Below, piece after piece: positions 46,164 through 55,804 of a stretch of 64,000 nucleotides of DNA. The DNA comes from Turbatrix aceti. Taxonomy: Eukaryota > Nematoda > Chromadorea > Rhabditida > Panagrolaimidae. The translations under genes were made by a program, and so were the position numbers. Each line of letters opens with the position of its first letter. Position 1 is the first letter of the stretch. The stretch is from assembly GCA_963969345.1 (NCBI GenBank), contig OZ017766.1, positions 4,092,001-4,156,000 of the forward strand. Reading direction: 5' to 3'. A model generated the notes under the pieces. That model did no database searches. It saw only the letters and a list, made by a program, of their open reading frames with translations, and was not told the DNA's origin.

Positions 46164-47560
46164 TCAGTATCCCTGAAGGCCGTTGTAAGTCTTGGCAACG
46201 AAGGTATCCTGCTTAAGTAGAGCAGCGACGGCAGCCCGATCCTCGTCACTCAGCTCGCCGCGGGGGAATTCCACATCAAATGTGATGTACAGAATGCCCT
46301 TCTGGTTCTGGTCAGAAATGGAGGGCATACCCTCGTCCTTCTTCCGGATGCGAGCACCGGGCCAGGTAATCTAAAAGAAAAAAAACGTGGAAATATTGTA
46401 AAAGCAAAATCAATTGAACAGAAAAGCAGCTCCGATAAACGATTTGAATTTTCGCGCTAGAAGTACTGTCGCATGTTGCGCGCATGATCAAACTTTTCGT
46501 AGATCGTAAAAAAAGTCATCCAAAAAGAGCCCATAAAACGCCTCAAATGCCTGTTCATTTTTCAAATAGCCACATTTTTTAAAACGGACTCACCTTGTCA
46601 CGAACAACTTCTACGGTGTGACCGTCGAGATGGGGTATCTGCATCTTGAAGCCATTGAGGGCCTGTTGCAGGGAGATGGTGACGTTCGTGTACAGATCGA
46701 GTCCTCTGCGCTCGAAGATCTTGTGCTTCTCGACTCGTATGACGAATTGCAAATCACCCGGCTCGCCCTCAATATGAGGTTCGCCTTCGCCGATAAAGTT
46801 GAGCGTCAGACCGTCGTCGGCGCCGACCTCGATTTCGACGTGCAGCGTGAGCTCTTCGGTGATCAGCTTGACGTTGGGGCACTCATCGCACACCTGCACC
46901 TGGAACATCTGGAAGCGACCGGCTCCCAGTTGCTGGGTTCGCATCTCGTGGCGACAGTTGCACTTTCGAGTGCCGCTGGTCTCCTTGTAGAACGCCTTCC
47001 TTCGGCCAATGTCGACAAAATTGCCGTTGTAAACCTAAAAATTGTTCTCCAGCATTCTGGGGTGCATTAAAATGAGTAACTGACCTCCTCCAGCGTGACC
47101 CATAGATCGACTACGACGTCAGCGCCGCGCGGAGGCTCTTCGTCTTCGGGGCCGCCGCCGCCGAAGAAATCGCCAAAGAACGACGAGAACGGATCGTGTC
47201 CTCCGCCGCCCTGGCCTTCCATTTTCTTGACGCCTTCCTCGCCAGCACGGTCGTAGATCTTGCGCTTCTCAGGATCGCTGAGCACCTGAAAGACGGATAC
47301 GATGGATAGCGGTCATAAAACCAACCCGCAGGCAACAGACTCACCTCGTAGGCGGCGCCGATGTCCTGGAATTTTTCGTGGGCAACGGGATCATCCTGAT
47401 TTTTATCGGGATGCAGCTCCTTGGCAAGCTTACGATAGGCTTTCTTGATCTGGGTCGCGGTGGCTGTCCTGGGCACGTTGAGCAGCTTGTAGAAATCCCT
47501 ACCAGCGAGAACGACCTGCACGAGCAGGAGCACGACCAGCGCGATGATCAGCGGCTTCAT
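46164..47560 (-). CDS. dnj-20: ER-lumenal DnaJ co-chaperone, DNAJB11/ERdj3
   Basis: Four exons (47560-47345, 47285-47085, 47034-46594, 46370-46164) give 354 residues; the human protein has 358. The signal peptide is [20 protein letters not shown]. The J domain carries the HPD motif in [12 protein letters not shown], followed by a G/F segment ([10 protein letters not shown]). The substrate-binding domain has the ERdj3-specific cysteine pairs (KCNCRHE and CDECPNV), and the end is KTYNGLQGY, which is almost invariant in this family. The protein delivers unfolded clients to BiP in the ER. It is the first gene of a probable operon with the deubiquitinase and lies head-to-head with glucosidase II beta. 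ATG 47560 is chosen because it starts the signal peptide. Confidence 0.96.
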
Positions 47561-47816
47561 GACGCGCGGAGAGAACAAAAAACTGGAATGGGTCGCGATC
47601 TGCGGGCGAGGACGGGCGCGTCAACTATTCTCCGTAATCAACGTGTACTTCTTCTTCAGCGATGGACTTGTCGTAGTCTCGAGACGAAAACTCTATGCGC
47701 ACTGCGAGTTTCGTGCGCACGCGGCGTAACTGGGTTGCGACAACTCAAATCGGATCGTCCTTCGCAATACAAACAATCTGTTTTCTTCCAACGTGGCAAA
47801 TAAAAACGGTTTCAGA
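47561..47816. promoter_or_regulatory. Shared bidirectional promoter of two ER folding genes
   Basis: 256 bp separate the start codons of DNAJB11 (-) and glucosidase II beta (+). ACGTG cores, the kernel recognised by XBP-1-type bZIP factors, lie at 47641-47645 and 47791-47795, the latter in CCAACGTGGC. Both genes belong to classical unfolded-protein-response targets. The regulatory role is inferred. Confidence 0.4.
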
Positions 47817-49602
47817 ATGCGGCACGTGTATATTTCCATGGGAATAGCCCTGCTAGTGGGTGTCGTAGTCTCGGATCACGGCTATGGCAACCGTCCACGT
47901 GGCGTGCCACTTACCAGTAAGTCAGTCTCTCGCGCAGGAAGCCGCTCATGTCTGCCCTGGGCTTTAAAGATCGATACAGGTGAACGAACAACTGACGCGT
48001 TTCAGAGGCGGCTTTGTACGCGCCGAAGGTGGATTTCCAGTGCCTGGACGGCTCAAAGTTGATTCCCTTTGAACAGGTGAACGACGACTACTGCGACTGC
48101 CCCGATGGCAGCGACGAGCCCGGCACCAGCGCATGCGCCAACGGCGTTTTCCACTGCATCAACATTGGCCACACTCCTCTCGACGTGCCTTCCAGCCGCG
48201 TTAACGATTTTATCTGCGGTAAGTATACTGTAGATTTTTTTCGAGAACATTCTTTTATGACAATGACTTGGTGTTCAGATTGCTGCGACGGGTCTGACGA
48301 GTGGGACAGCGAGGTGAAGTGTCCCAACGTGTGCAACGAGGTCGGAGCGAAGGCCCGCGAAGAGGCTGAGAAACGGCATGCCATCGTCACCGCCGGCTTC
48401 CACAAGCGAAACGAACTCGCAAAGGAGGGCCAGAAGCTCATCAAGGAGAAGACCGGCGGCGTCGACGGTCTCCGCGAGCAGGTGGACGAGCTCACGACCA
48501 TCAGCACCGCTGCCGAGGCTGCGAAAACCGCGGCCGAAGAAAAGGAGCAGGCGGCCAAGGACGCCGAGGACCAGGCCTGGGAAGAGGCCCTCAAGGAAGT
48601 CCGCGCTGCACGCGCACTCAAGCTTTTCAACGAACTCGACGCGGACAACGACCAGCAGCTGACGCTCGGCGATGTCAAGCAAATTGCTGAGCTGGATACG
48701 GATTTGGACGGACAGGTGTCGGATGAGGAGGCCAAGGATTTCCTCGGCAGCGACGAGCCCTACGATATCGGCAGATTCGCGGAGGAGGCATTCGAGAGCG
48801 TTCAGGCCAAGCTGGATCGCACCAGGAACAAGCCCACTGAGGCGCCTGTCGACGAAGACGACGAACTCAACGCCGAGGACGTGACACCCGCGCCGGTCAC
48901 AGAGGGCACAGAAGGCGAAGAGGACGCCGACGACGATGAACCGAAGAAACCGCCCTACTCGGCTGAGACACAGGCTCTCATCGACGCTGCTACCAAGGCG
49001 AGAAACGACTACCTGGATGCTTCTGGGAAGCTCCAAGAAGCCGAACAAAGGATCAGGTTTGTTTTTTGGAAATATCAGCTGTTTTTTTACAAATTTGGCA
49101 GGAAATTTCTTATTTTTCATCAATTTATTCACAATTAAGATCATGAACCACAAAATACCTGTTTTTCGGGGTTTTATCCCATTTTTGCCATTTTAGGGAC
49201 GCCGAAAGCTTTGTCGAGCTCGATTACGGCTCGGATTCTGCGTGGGCTCCGCTCCGAGGACATTGCGTTGAGCTGGACGTGCTTCAGTACACGTATAAGC
49301 TGTGCATCTTCGATCGCGCCTCGCAGAAGGACAAGGGCGGCTACCACGACATCACTCTGGGCGTGTGGAATGCCTGGGTCGGTCCTGAGGACAACAAGTA
49401 CTCAGCGCAGGAGTACAACCGCGGCCAGTCGTGCTGGAACGGTCCGGAGCGATCGACGCGGGTTGAAGTCGTCTGTGGTGAGGAGACGAAGCTGCTGGAG
49501 GTGTCGGAGCCGAGCAAGTGCGAGTACCGCTTCGTGCTCGAGACGCCGGCTGGCTGCGATGATCCGGCCAAGCTTGTGCAGCCCACGCACGCTGAACTCT
49601 GA
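47817..49602 (+). CDS. PRKCSH: Glucosidase II beta subunit (PRKCSH, MRH domain)
   Basis: Four exons (47817-47916, 48006-48218, 48279-49056, 49197-49602) give 498 residues. After a signal peptide come paired LDLa-like repeats (VNDDYCDCPDGSDE, then CCDGSDEWDSE), a coiled coil, EF-hand-like loops (ELDADNDQQL and ELDTDLDGQVSDEE), an acidic stretch and a C-terminal MRH domain. The MRH sugar-binding residues are present in YKLCIFDRASQK (Gln), GPERSTRVEVV (Arg) and SEPSKCEYRFVL (Glu, Tyr). The protein holds the catalytic alpha subunit in the ER and presents N-glycans for glucose trimming. The C-terminus is HAEL in place of the usual HDEL. TTTCAG ends at 47815, one base before the ATG. A poly(A) signal is at 49674-49679, 19 bp from the stop of the convergent receptor gene. 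Confidence 0.96.
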
Positions 49603-49697
49603 TTTGAGCGTGTACGCAATTTTTACGTTGCATGTTAACCAACTCTTTGTAACTTTCATCTTTGCACTTTTGCAATAAACGTGCGTTCTTTTCTCAT

Positions 49698-50943
49698 TCA
49701 TCCGATGATGATGGTGGGCACGGCGCCGGTGGAAGGCTTGACGGACCACATGCCGGTCGACGGCTTGATCGTCCACACGCGCGTCTCGCCCAGGTGGCCC
49801 TTGTGGCAGAAGACGCGCTTGAAAAACTGCCTGTACGGCCGGACGGAGGCGATGATGCTCGTCATCTCGATGAGCGCGTGACTGGCTGCCAGCATGTCGA
49901 TACACAGGATGATCTTGTTCCCCCACGGCACCGTGTAGTACAGAATCACGGCCCCCACCATCGCCGGGCCGACGAGCAGCAATCCGACTTCGATCATCTG
50001 GATGATAAAGATGCGAAACAGGATTTTCTGAAATTCCGAAATACGTGAAGTTGCGCATGCGGGCACCACAACAAAAATAAATGTTGCAAGTTCGAAGAAC
50101 TGTCCGCAGTAATCGAATAACTTGCGTGGTAGGAAATTCGTGTACAAACTACTATGGCAAAATAAGTTTGGTTTTCTGAGCCGATAATCCCGTTAAATTA
50201 AGCCAAGTGCCTACCTGTTGTTTGAATGTGGCAACGTTGACGCTTTGTCGGTAGCGGAGAAGCAGTTTGTGCAGGTAAATCATAACAACAAAGTCCGCGA
50301 TGAGGAAAAACAAGCATGCGATGGCGCAAAACAGCATGCAAACATAAACGCTGCTCAAGGCTTCATCGGACGCGCCCATGATGCTGTTACCGTAATTTTC
50401 GAAGAAAAAGCTGAGATAAGGCACCTGTTCAGTGAAGGATCGCTTGAGCTCCTCGCTCGCGTCTGCTTCAAGCAGAAACACCGGCACGAGGAGGAATTGA
50501 AAGAGTACAAAAATAAAAATATCCATTTTTAGCCGATGTTTGTGGTAATGATGGGTAACGTTCGACGGCGGCAGCACCGACATGAAACGGTACATTGCGG
50601 AGCTGAAAATGGAAGTCCCGAGGCCGACGCTGACGGCGAAGAACATCTTCAAGCAGGCCAGAACCGACGAGATGCCGGCCAGCGGCCCGACCAGGTAGGC
50701 CAGGAAAAAGGGCTCCAGAATCACCGGCTGGTACAGGCAGAAGAGCATGTTGAACGCGAAACTCCAGACCAGCTGGTTGATGAGGTAGTACTTGTACGTG
50801 GCCATCGACGGCGGCGACCGCGTCAGAATAATGAGCAGCAGCAGAGCGAAGCCGAAGGGGCTGACGAAGAGCTGGACGTAGAAGTACGTGGAGAAGACGC
50901 GCAGCAGCACGGGATGGTGGATGTCATCGAAGGAAACGTTCAT
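49698..50943 (-). CDS. Nematode serpentine chemoreceptor, Srh-like (copy 1)
   Basis: Exons 50943-50215 and 50027-49698 join in phase 0 and give about 352 residues with seven hydrophobic segments. The block RSPPSMATYKYYLINQL after TM1 is the Str/Srh-superfamily signature. The second exon carries VPWGNKIILCIDML and SVRPYRQFFK, typical of the TM7 end. Such receptors are expressed in chemosensory neurons and couple to G proteins; ligands are unknown. ATG 50943 aligns the protein with its neighbour; an upstream in-frame ATG at 50967 is an alternative. The gene is the tandem duplicate of 52248-51140. Confidence 0.85.
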
Positions 50944-51139
50944 GCGTGCCGCTGCTATGAATACCATCCGACCACCGACGCCGGCGGCGAGTACGCGCCC
51001 GTTTTCTGACGAATGCGCAAGCCAGCAGCGGTCTGCCGAGGGCACGTAACTAAATTAGTCGCCCGCCACTGTAGTCCGTCCGCGGCCGCTGCTGGCAAGC
51101 GAAAACAGCCCTTCGGTTTCGTACCTACAGGCGCGAGGA

Positions 51140-52248
51140 TTACGTCACCCCGGACGGCACCATGACGGTTACACGGTTTGGCTTGCCGAAAAACTTGCCC
51201 TCCTTCCCGGGCCGAACGAAGTCGTAGATGTTGGTGAAAAATTCCCGGTAAGGCCTGACGAAGAGCACGATGCTCGTGAACTCGCACAACGCGTGACACG
51301 AAACAATCATGTCGATGACCAGGGCCGCTTTGTTGCCCCAAGGCACTTCGGAGTACATGATGATCGTCCCGACCAGCGCCGGCAGCGTGAGCAGAGTCGT
51401 CGTTACGATCATCTGAATGAAAAAGACTTTAAACAGCGTCTTCTGAAAAAAATAGACATTCCGGGAGCGTGTGCAGGTGAGTCACGCTTGCTGCTTACCT
51501 GTGCGTGATAGGTGAAGGCACACGTGCGCTTTTTGTAGTCCTGCAGCAGTTTGAGAAAGAAAAACATGAGACCGTAGCCGCCGAGGACGAGGAGAACGCA
51601 CACGAACACGCCGTAGAAAAGAAATCTTTCTATGAACTCTGCGTCGTTCTCGTCGCCGCCGACGATGCTCGAGCGGTAATTTTCGAAGAAAAACTGCATG
51701 AAAGGGATTTTGGCCACCACGGCACGCTCCATCTCGCTGTTTAGTTTGCTCTGGACGGTCAACAACGGCAGCGTGGCCATGGTCATGCTGGTCACGAAGA
51801 GACCGACGTCGAATTTGATACGGTGTTTGTGATAAAAGTCGACAATGGGATGATCCGGCGTAATGACCATGAATCTGTAGAGAGCCACGCTGGTCAGAGC
51901 CGAGGTGATGCCGGCTGCTGCGACGAAGAACAACTTTATGCCGACGGTCACCGAGCAGAAGCCGGAGAGCGGGCCGACTGCGTAGGCAAAGACGAGGGGC
52001 TCCATGAGCACCGGCTGGAACAGGCAGAACACGAGGTCAAACATGAAGCTCCACGTCAGCTGGTTGATCAGGTAGTACTTGTACGTGGCCATCGAAGGCG
52101 GCGACCTGGTCAGGATGATGAAGAGCAACAGGGCGAAACTCGCGACCAACGGAAGAGAAAGCACCGAGAAGAACGTCGAGTACACTTTGAGCAGCCGGGG
52201 ATTGTACAGGTCGTCGAACGAGACATTGTAGTCTGCGAGGTCGCGCAT
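51140..52248 (-). CDS. Nematode serpentine chemoreceptor, Srh-like (copy 2)
   Basis: Exons 52248-51499 and 51442-51140 give 350 residues, with the single intron at the same place and phase as in copy 1. Shared blocks include NVSFDDLYNPRLLKVYSTFF, RSPPSMATYKYYLINQL, VPWGNKAALVIDM and FVRPYREFF. Divergence in the third loop and tail is large, so the duplication is not recent. It starts at MRDLADYN behind an AATAACAG/TTTTCAG region. A separate short exon upstream (52396-52327, MSDDDRDNPEFSRI, GTGAGC donor) does not splice to it in frame. Confidence 0.87.
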
Positions 52249-52326
52249 CTGTTATTCCGCCGAATTTCTCAAAGCGCTGAAAACCCTCTTTGATGCCGGA
52301 AAAACACTTTGAATAGTTCTGCTCAC

Positions 52327-52396
52327 CGATGGACTTTGGAGCACAAAAAATCAGAATTCGAGAAAACTCAGGGTTGTCACGGTCGTCGTCGGACAT
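52327..52396 (-). other. Candidate orphan first exon upstream of chemoreceptor 2
   Basis: ATG, 23 open codons (MSDDDRDNPEFSRILIFC at the start) and a GTGAGC donor. Joining to either acceptor before the receptor start leaves the receptor frame, so it may be a 5' leader with an upstream ORF, or unrelated. Confidence 0.25.
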
Positions 52397-52749
52397 GCCT
52401 AGACTCTCTTTGTGACGGAGAAGTGAGTACTGATCACAAGGCGTATACTACGTACGCACGGTGAGTGTTCCCGATGTTAAATGCACCTGGGCTAACGCTG
52501 TTACGGCCTTCCCCTGCCTCTGCCGACTAATGCAATCATCATTCGTCATAGTATTTTTTTTTATGAATATTGTACGCCTCAAACGAACAAAATTTGCAGT
52601 TTATTAAAATATATGTGTGTACAGCGGTAGGTTCTCAGAAAGGAGAAGAAAACAGGTAAATCTGCGGAGGCTTCGCGGAGCGAGTGTCACAGGTTGGAGC
52701 CGACATTGGAATACGTCACAGAAGACCGAGATTGCGAGAGGAAGCAGCG

Positions 52750-55371
52750 TCAGTCGACCCTGACGTTGACGAGATACTTGCAGCAGTGGGTAAGTAGCTG
52801 TTTGCCATTGACCGGCGGCTGCGTGCCGTCGCGCGTGTAGATGTCGAGGCCGTACTGGCCTTCGTCGGGAAATTCGATGGCCACGGTCACCGTATCGCCC
52901 TTGATCCGCGTCACGCAGCACCTGTGCAGGTGGCGGTCGTCCGTGTTGTTTCGGTGCAGCGCGGCAACGAAGTCGACGAGTGGCTTCAGCATGCGGAATT
53001 TGATCTCGCAGTACTGGTCGCAGTTGATGATGGCTTCCTCGTGCGAGAGCGGGACGAGGCCGAAGAGACGGTACGCCTTCGCTGGGCCCCATTCGCCCGA
53101 CGCGCACTCGGGCAGTGGCACCATGATCACACCAAGACTGTCGCAAATTATCTAAAAAGCGTATTTGTGATCGAAGAACTCTTTTGACACCACCGAAGCC
53201 TCGCAAAAATCTGTTTTTAGCTCTGCGTGCCAGCATTGCGTGCACAATTATTTTTTGTACTTCTGACGTGATTTCTACCGTAATCCTTTTGAGCACAAAT
53301 TATAAATTTGGCTTGCATGATTTTCACGAAAACCACATCCACCAGGACAGGTGGGATTTTTCAATTTAGCGTTTAAAAAAATCTCGACACTCAAAAAACG
53401 TGACGCCAGCAATTGCAGGTGTGCAGGTGTTCCCCAAACTAGCATAAACGTAAAATGGTTTTTCGCAGGCAAAAAAACGTACCTTAAACTTGCACACGCT
53501 CTTGAATTTAATAGGTTGCCCCGTGAGGTAGTGGCCGGGCGAGACTGCGTTTGCAAAGATGTCGAGTAGGAGCGGCCGCGTGGATGGCACGTGCACGCGA
53601 AAAACAATGCCGTCCCCTACCATGGATTGCATGACGAAACGCTTGAGGTTGAAGCCGTTGACTTCGTTCTCGTCGCTGTCGAAAAAGCGGAGGTTGTAGT
53701 GGAAGATGAGGTTGTCGACGGCTTCGGGCAGCATCGAGATAGACACTGACGCCGCTCCCGATCGATCGGCGTAAATGACGGCTGGCATTGTGGGATCGGT
53801 GAAGCGGAGGCCGTAGCGGAAGAAGATGGACCGGACGAAAGGCAGCGCTTCGAATTGCTTGAGCGAGATGGGCCGCGGCAGCAGCTGCCATTCTGCGTCC
53901 TGTGGGAAGAACTCGTATATGAACTCCTCAGGATCCGTCATGAAGTAGTGGTCGTCGTACTCGTAGCGCAGATTTCCATCGCTTCGTGGCCTAGAAGCGG
54001 ATTCTTTTGCGTTCACAATGTGCCGCGCGCCCCAGTTGCATTGTACAAAGCGCCAGCTGCCGTCGAGGAACACCGCATTCCACGTATTTCGGAAACGGCC
54101 GTCTTCAAAGCGGAATCCCGGCTGGTAACCCGCGGATTTGCTGTAGCCCTTGATGACAACGCAGTGCAGCCCGGCGTAGCTGCACAGACGCTTGAACAAC
54201 ACGTGGTACGACTCCGTGCCAAATTTGATCCCCCGCAAGAGCCCCATCGGCGTGTTGCTGTCCACGTCATCGTCAAAAACCATGACGTTGAGATTCTTCA
54301 CCGTAATCCACCGGTAGATGGCTCTCGCCTTGTCGACATCTGACCTAGCGCCCGCGGTGAGAGTCCTGATGAGGTCGGTAAAGGTGGCGACTTCGGACTG
54401 TGCCACGCTGATCGCGACTTGATCAATCTGCTCGAAAATAGCGGTGTCCGTGTAAATGTGTCTCTTTGAGCAGCTGGGTGGCAGGGGAGGTGGAGGCGTT
54501 GTCGGATAACTTGGCGTGCTCCGTTGCGACGTCTCGCCGTCACTATCTGCCTCGGTCCGGGTGTGGTGGCCCTGGCGCGCCTGCTTGAAGAGCTCCAGCA
54601 TCTCGCGGGCCTGTACGTCCACGAGTTCCGCGGTTTGCAGCCGCTCGCGCTCTTTCCGCTTCGATCTGATGGTTTCGAGCTTCTTTTCCCTCTTGACCGT
54701 GAGTTGTCTGATGAGGTCGTCCTTCGAGTTCACCTGGCCCCGCTCAAAGCGGCGCGCAAAGTCGGCGAGGGCACGCTCCCATTCTTCCTTCGTCTCGCGC
54801 TCGAAATCGTTGATCTCGCGCAGCCGGTTTTCTTTGAACGTCTCGTAGAGGTTGTCTTCCGCGTTGCGATGAATGAGTTCGAGTCGCGTCTGCGTGTCGT
54901 AGTCGACGACGTACTTGGCGCCTTCGTGGTGGATTTTGGGATAAGGCTTGGCTACTTGGGTCGCCTTGATCGCGTGCGCGATTTTGATATCGCCCATTCC
55001 CGCGCCGGGAGTGAAGCTGTCGTTTGTCTTGTTGCCATTTGTCATGGGGGACTTGACCAGCAGGGGTAGGTCGTGGGGGTTGGGGTTAGGCACGTGGTTG
55101 TTGCAATACACCTCCTGCAACGACAGAAAAAAAATTTAGAAATTAATTAAAAATCCAAACAATGGAATAAAAAATCCGATATGCAAGGAAAAAAACCTGC
55201 CTTATCCTCGATATCGTTCCTGTTGTTGCAGTAAGTCTTCAGCGCCAGCCTGGTGCCGCAGATGTAGCACTTGAAGCAGCCGTGGTGGAAGTAGGTAGAG
55301 TCCTTGAGAGGCCCTACCTTGTCTGTGGGGTATACTGGCTTCGAGCAGCGATGGCATAGTTGCTTGACCAT
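52750..55371 (-). CDS. ltd-1: LIM and transglutaminase-like domain protein (LTD-1/KY family)
   Basis: Exons 55371-55201, 55114-53483 and 53151-52750 give about 734 residues. An N-terminal LIM domain (CHRCSKPVYPTDKVG, then CFKCYICGTRL, ending EVYCNNHVP) is followed by a charged coiled coil with many RE/KE repeats, then the transglutaminase-like core (KARAIYRWITVKNLNV, then LCSYAGLHCVVIKGYSK and TWNAVFLDGSWRFVQCNWGA) and a KY-type C-terminal region. LTD-1 is an epidermal cytoskeleton-associated protein in C. elegans, and relatives include kyphoscoliosis peptidase and hillarin. The positions that normally hold catalytic Cys and His read Thr (FGTESYHVLF) and Asn (NTWNAV), so it is probably not an active enzyme. 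Intron 1 uses a GC donor (AAG|GCAGGT). TTTTTCAG directly precedes the ATG. Confidence 0.92.
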
Positions 55372-55422
55372 CTGAAAAACAACGCGACTGTCAATCAGAA
55401 TCCGTCAATACGTGATTTGCAG

Positions 55423-55804
55423 GAGTCCGGATGGGATACAGTGCAGTGCCCGAGGCAAGTCATCCCACATCCAACTTCCAGCATCCAACGGTGCGTTGGA
55501 ACTGGATTTGGATGATTTTGGACTGCCGGAGTCAATTACACAAAATGTGATGGATGACGGCAATGCGGACAAAAAAGAACTCAATCGCGCTCAAGTGGAT
55601 TCCGCGGAGCGGGTCGGTAGCGAGGAAGAGACAATGCCCGAAACAGGAAAACAGTGTGCAAACCGAGGATTCACTCAAACTCAGTTTTTCCCTCCAATTA
55701 AGTTCCGCCGCGAAAAAAAGAGGAAAGAATGGATGAACCCAGCCCAACTCGGCTGTAAACATGCAGCCAGAAGACGACAGTTTCTTCTGGCCTCCGCAAA
55801 GTGA
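55423..55804 (+). CDS. Candidate orphan ORF or exon, acidic then basic
   Basis: Behind a GTGATTTGCAG acceptor the frame stays open for 127 codons. It reads acidic first (LELDLDDFGLPES, GSEEETMPETGKQ) and basic later (FRREKKRKEWMN). The first in-frame ATG is 55550. The opposite strand is also open, codon use is mixed and no domain is recognised. It lies head-to-head with ltd-1. It could be an exon of a plus-strand gene or chance. Confidence 0.22.
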
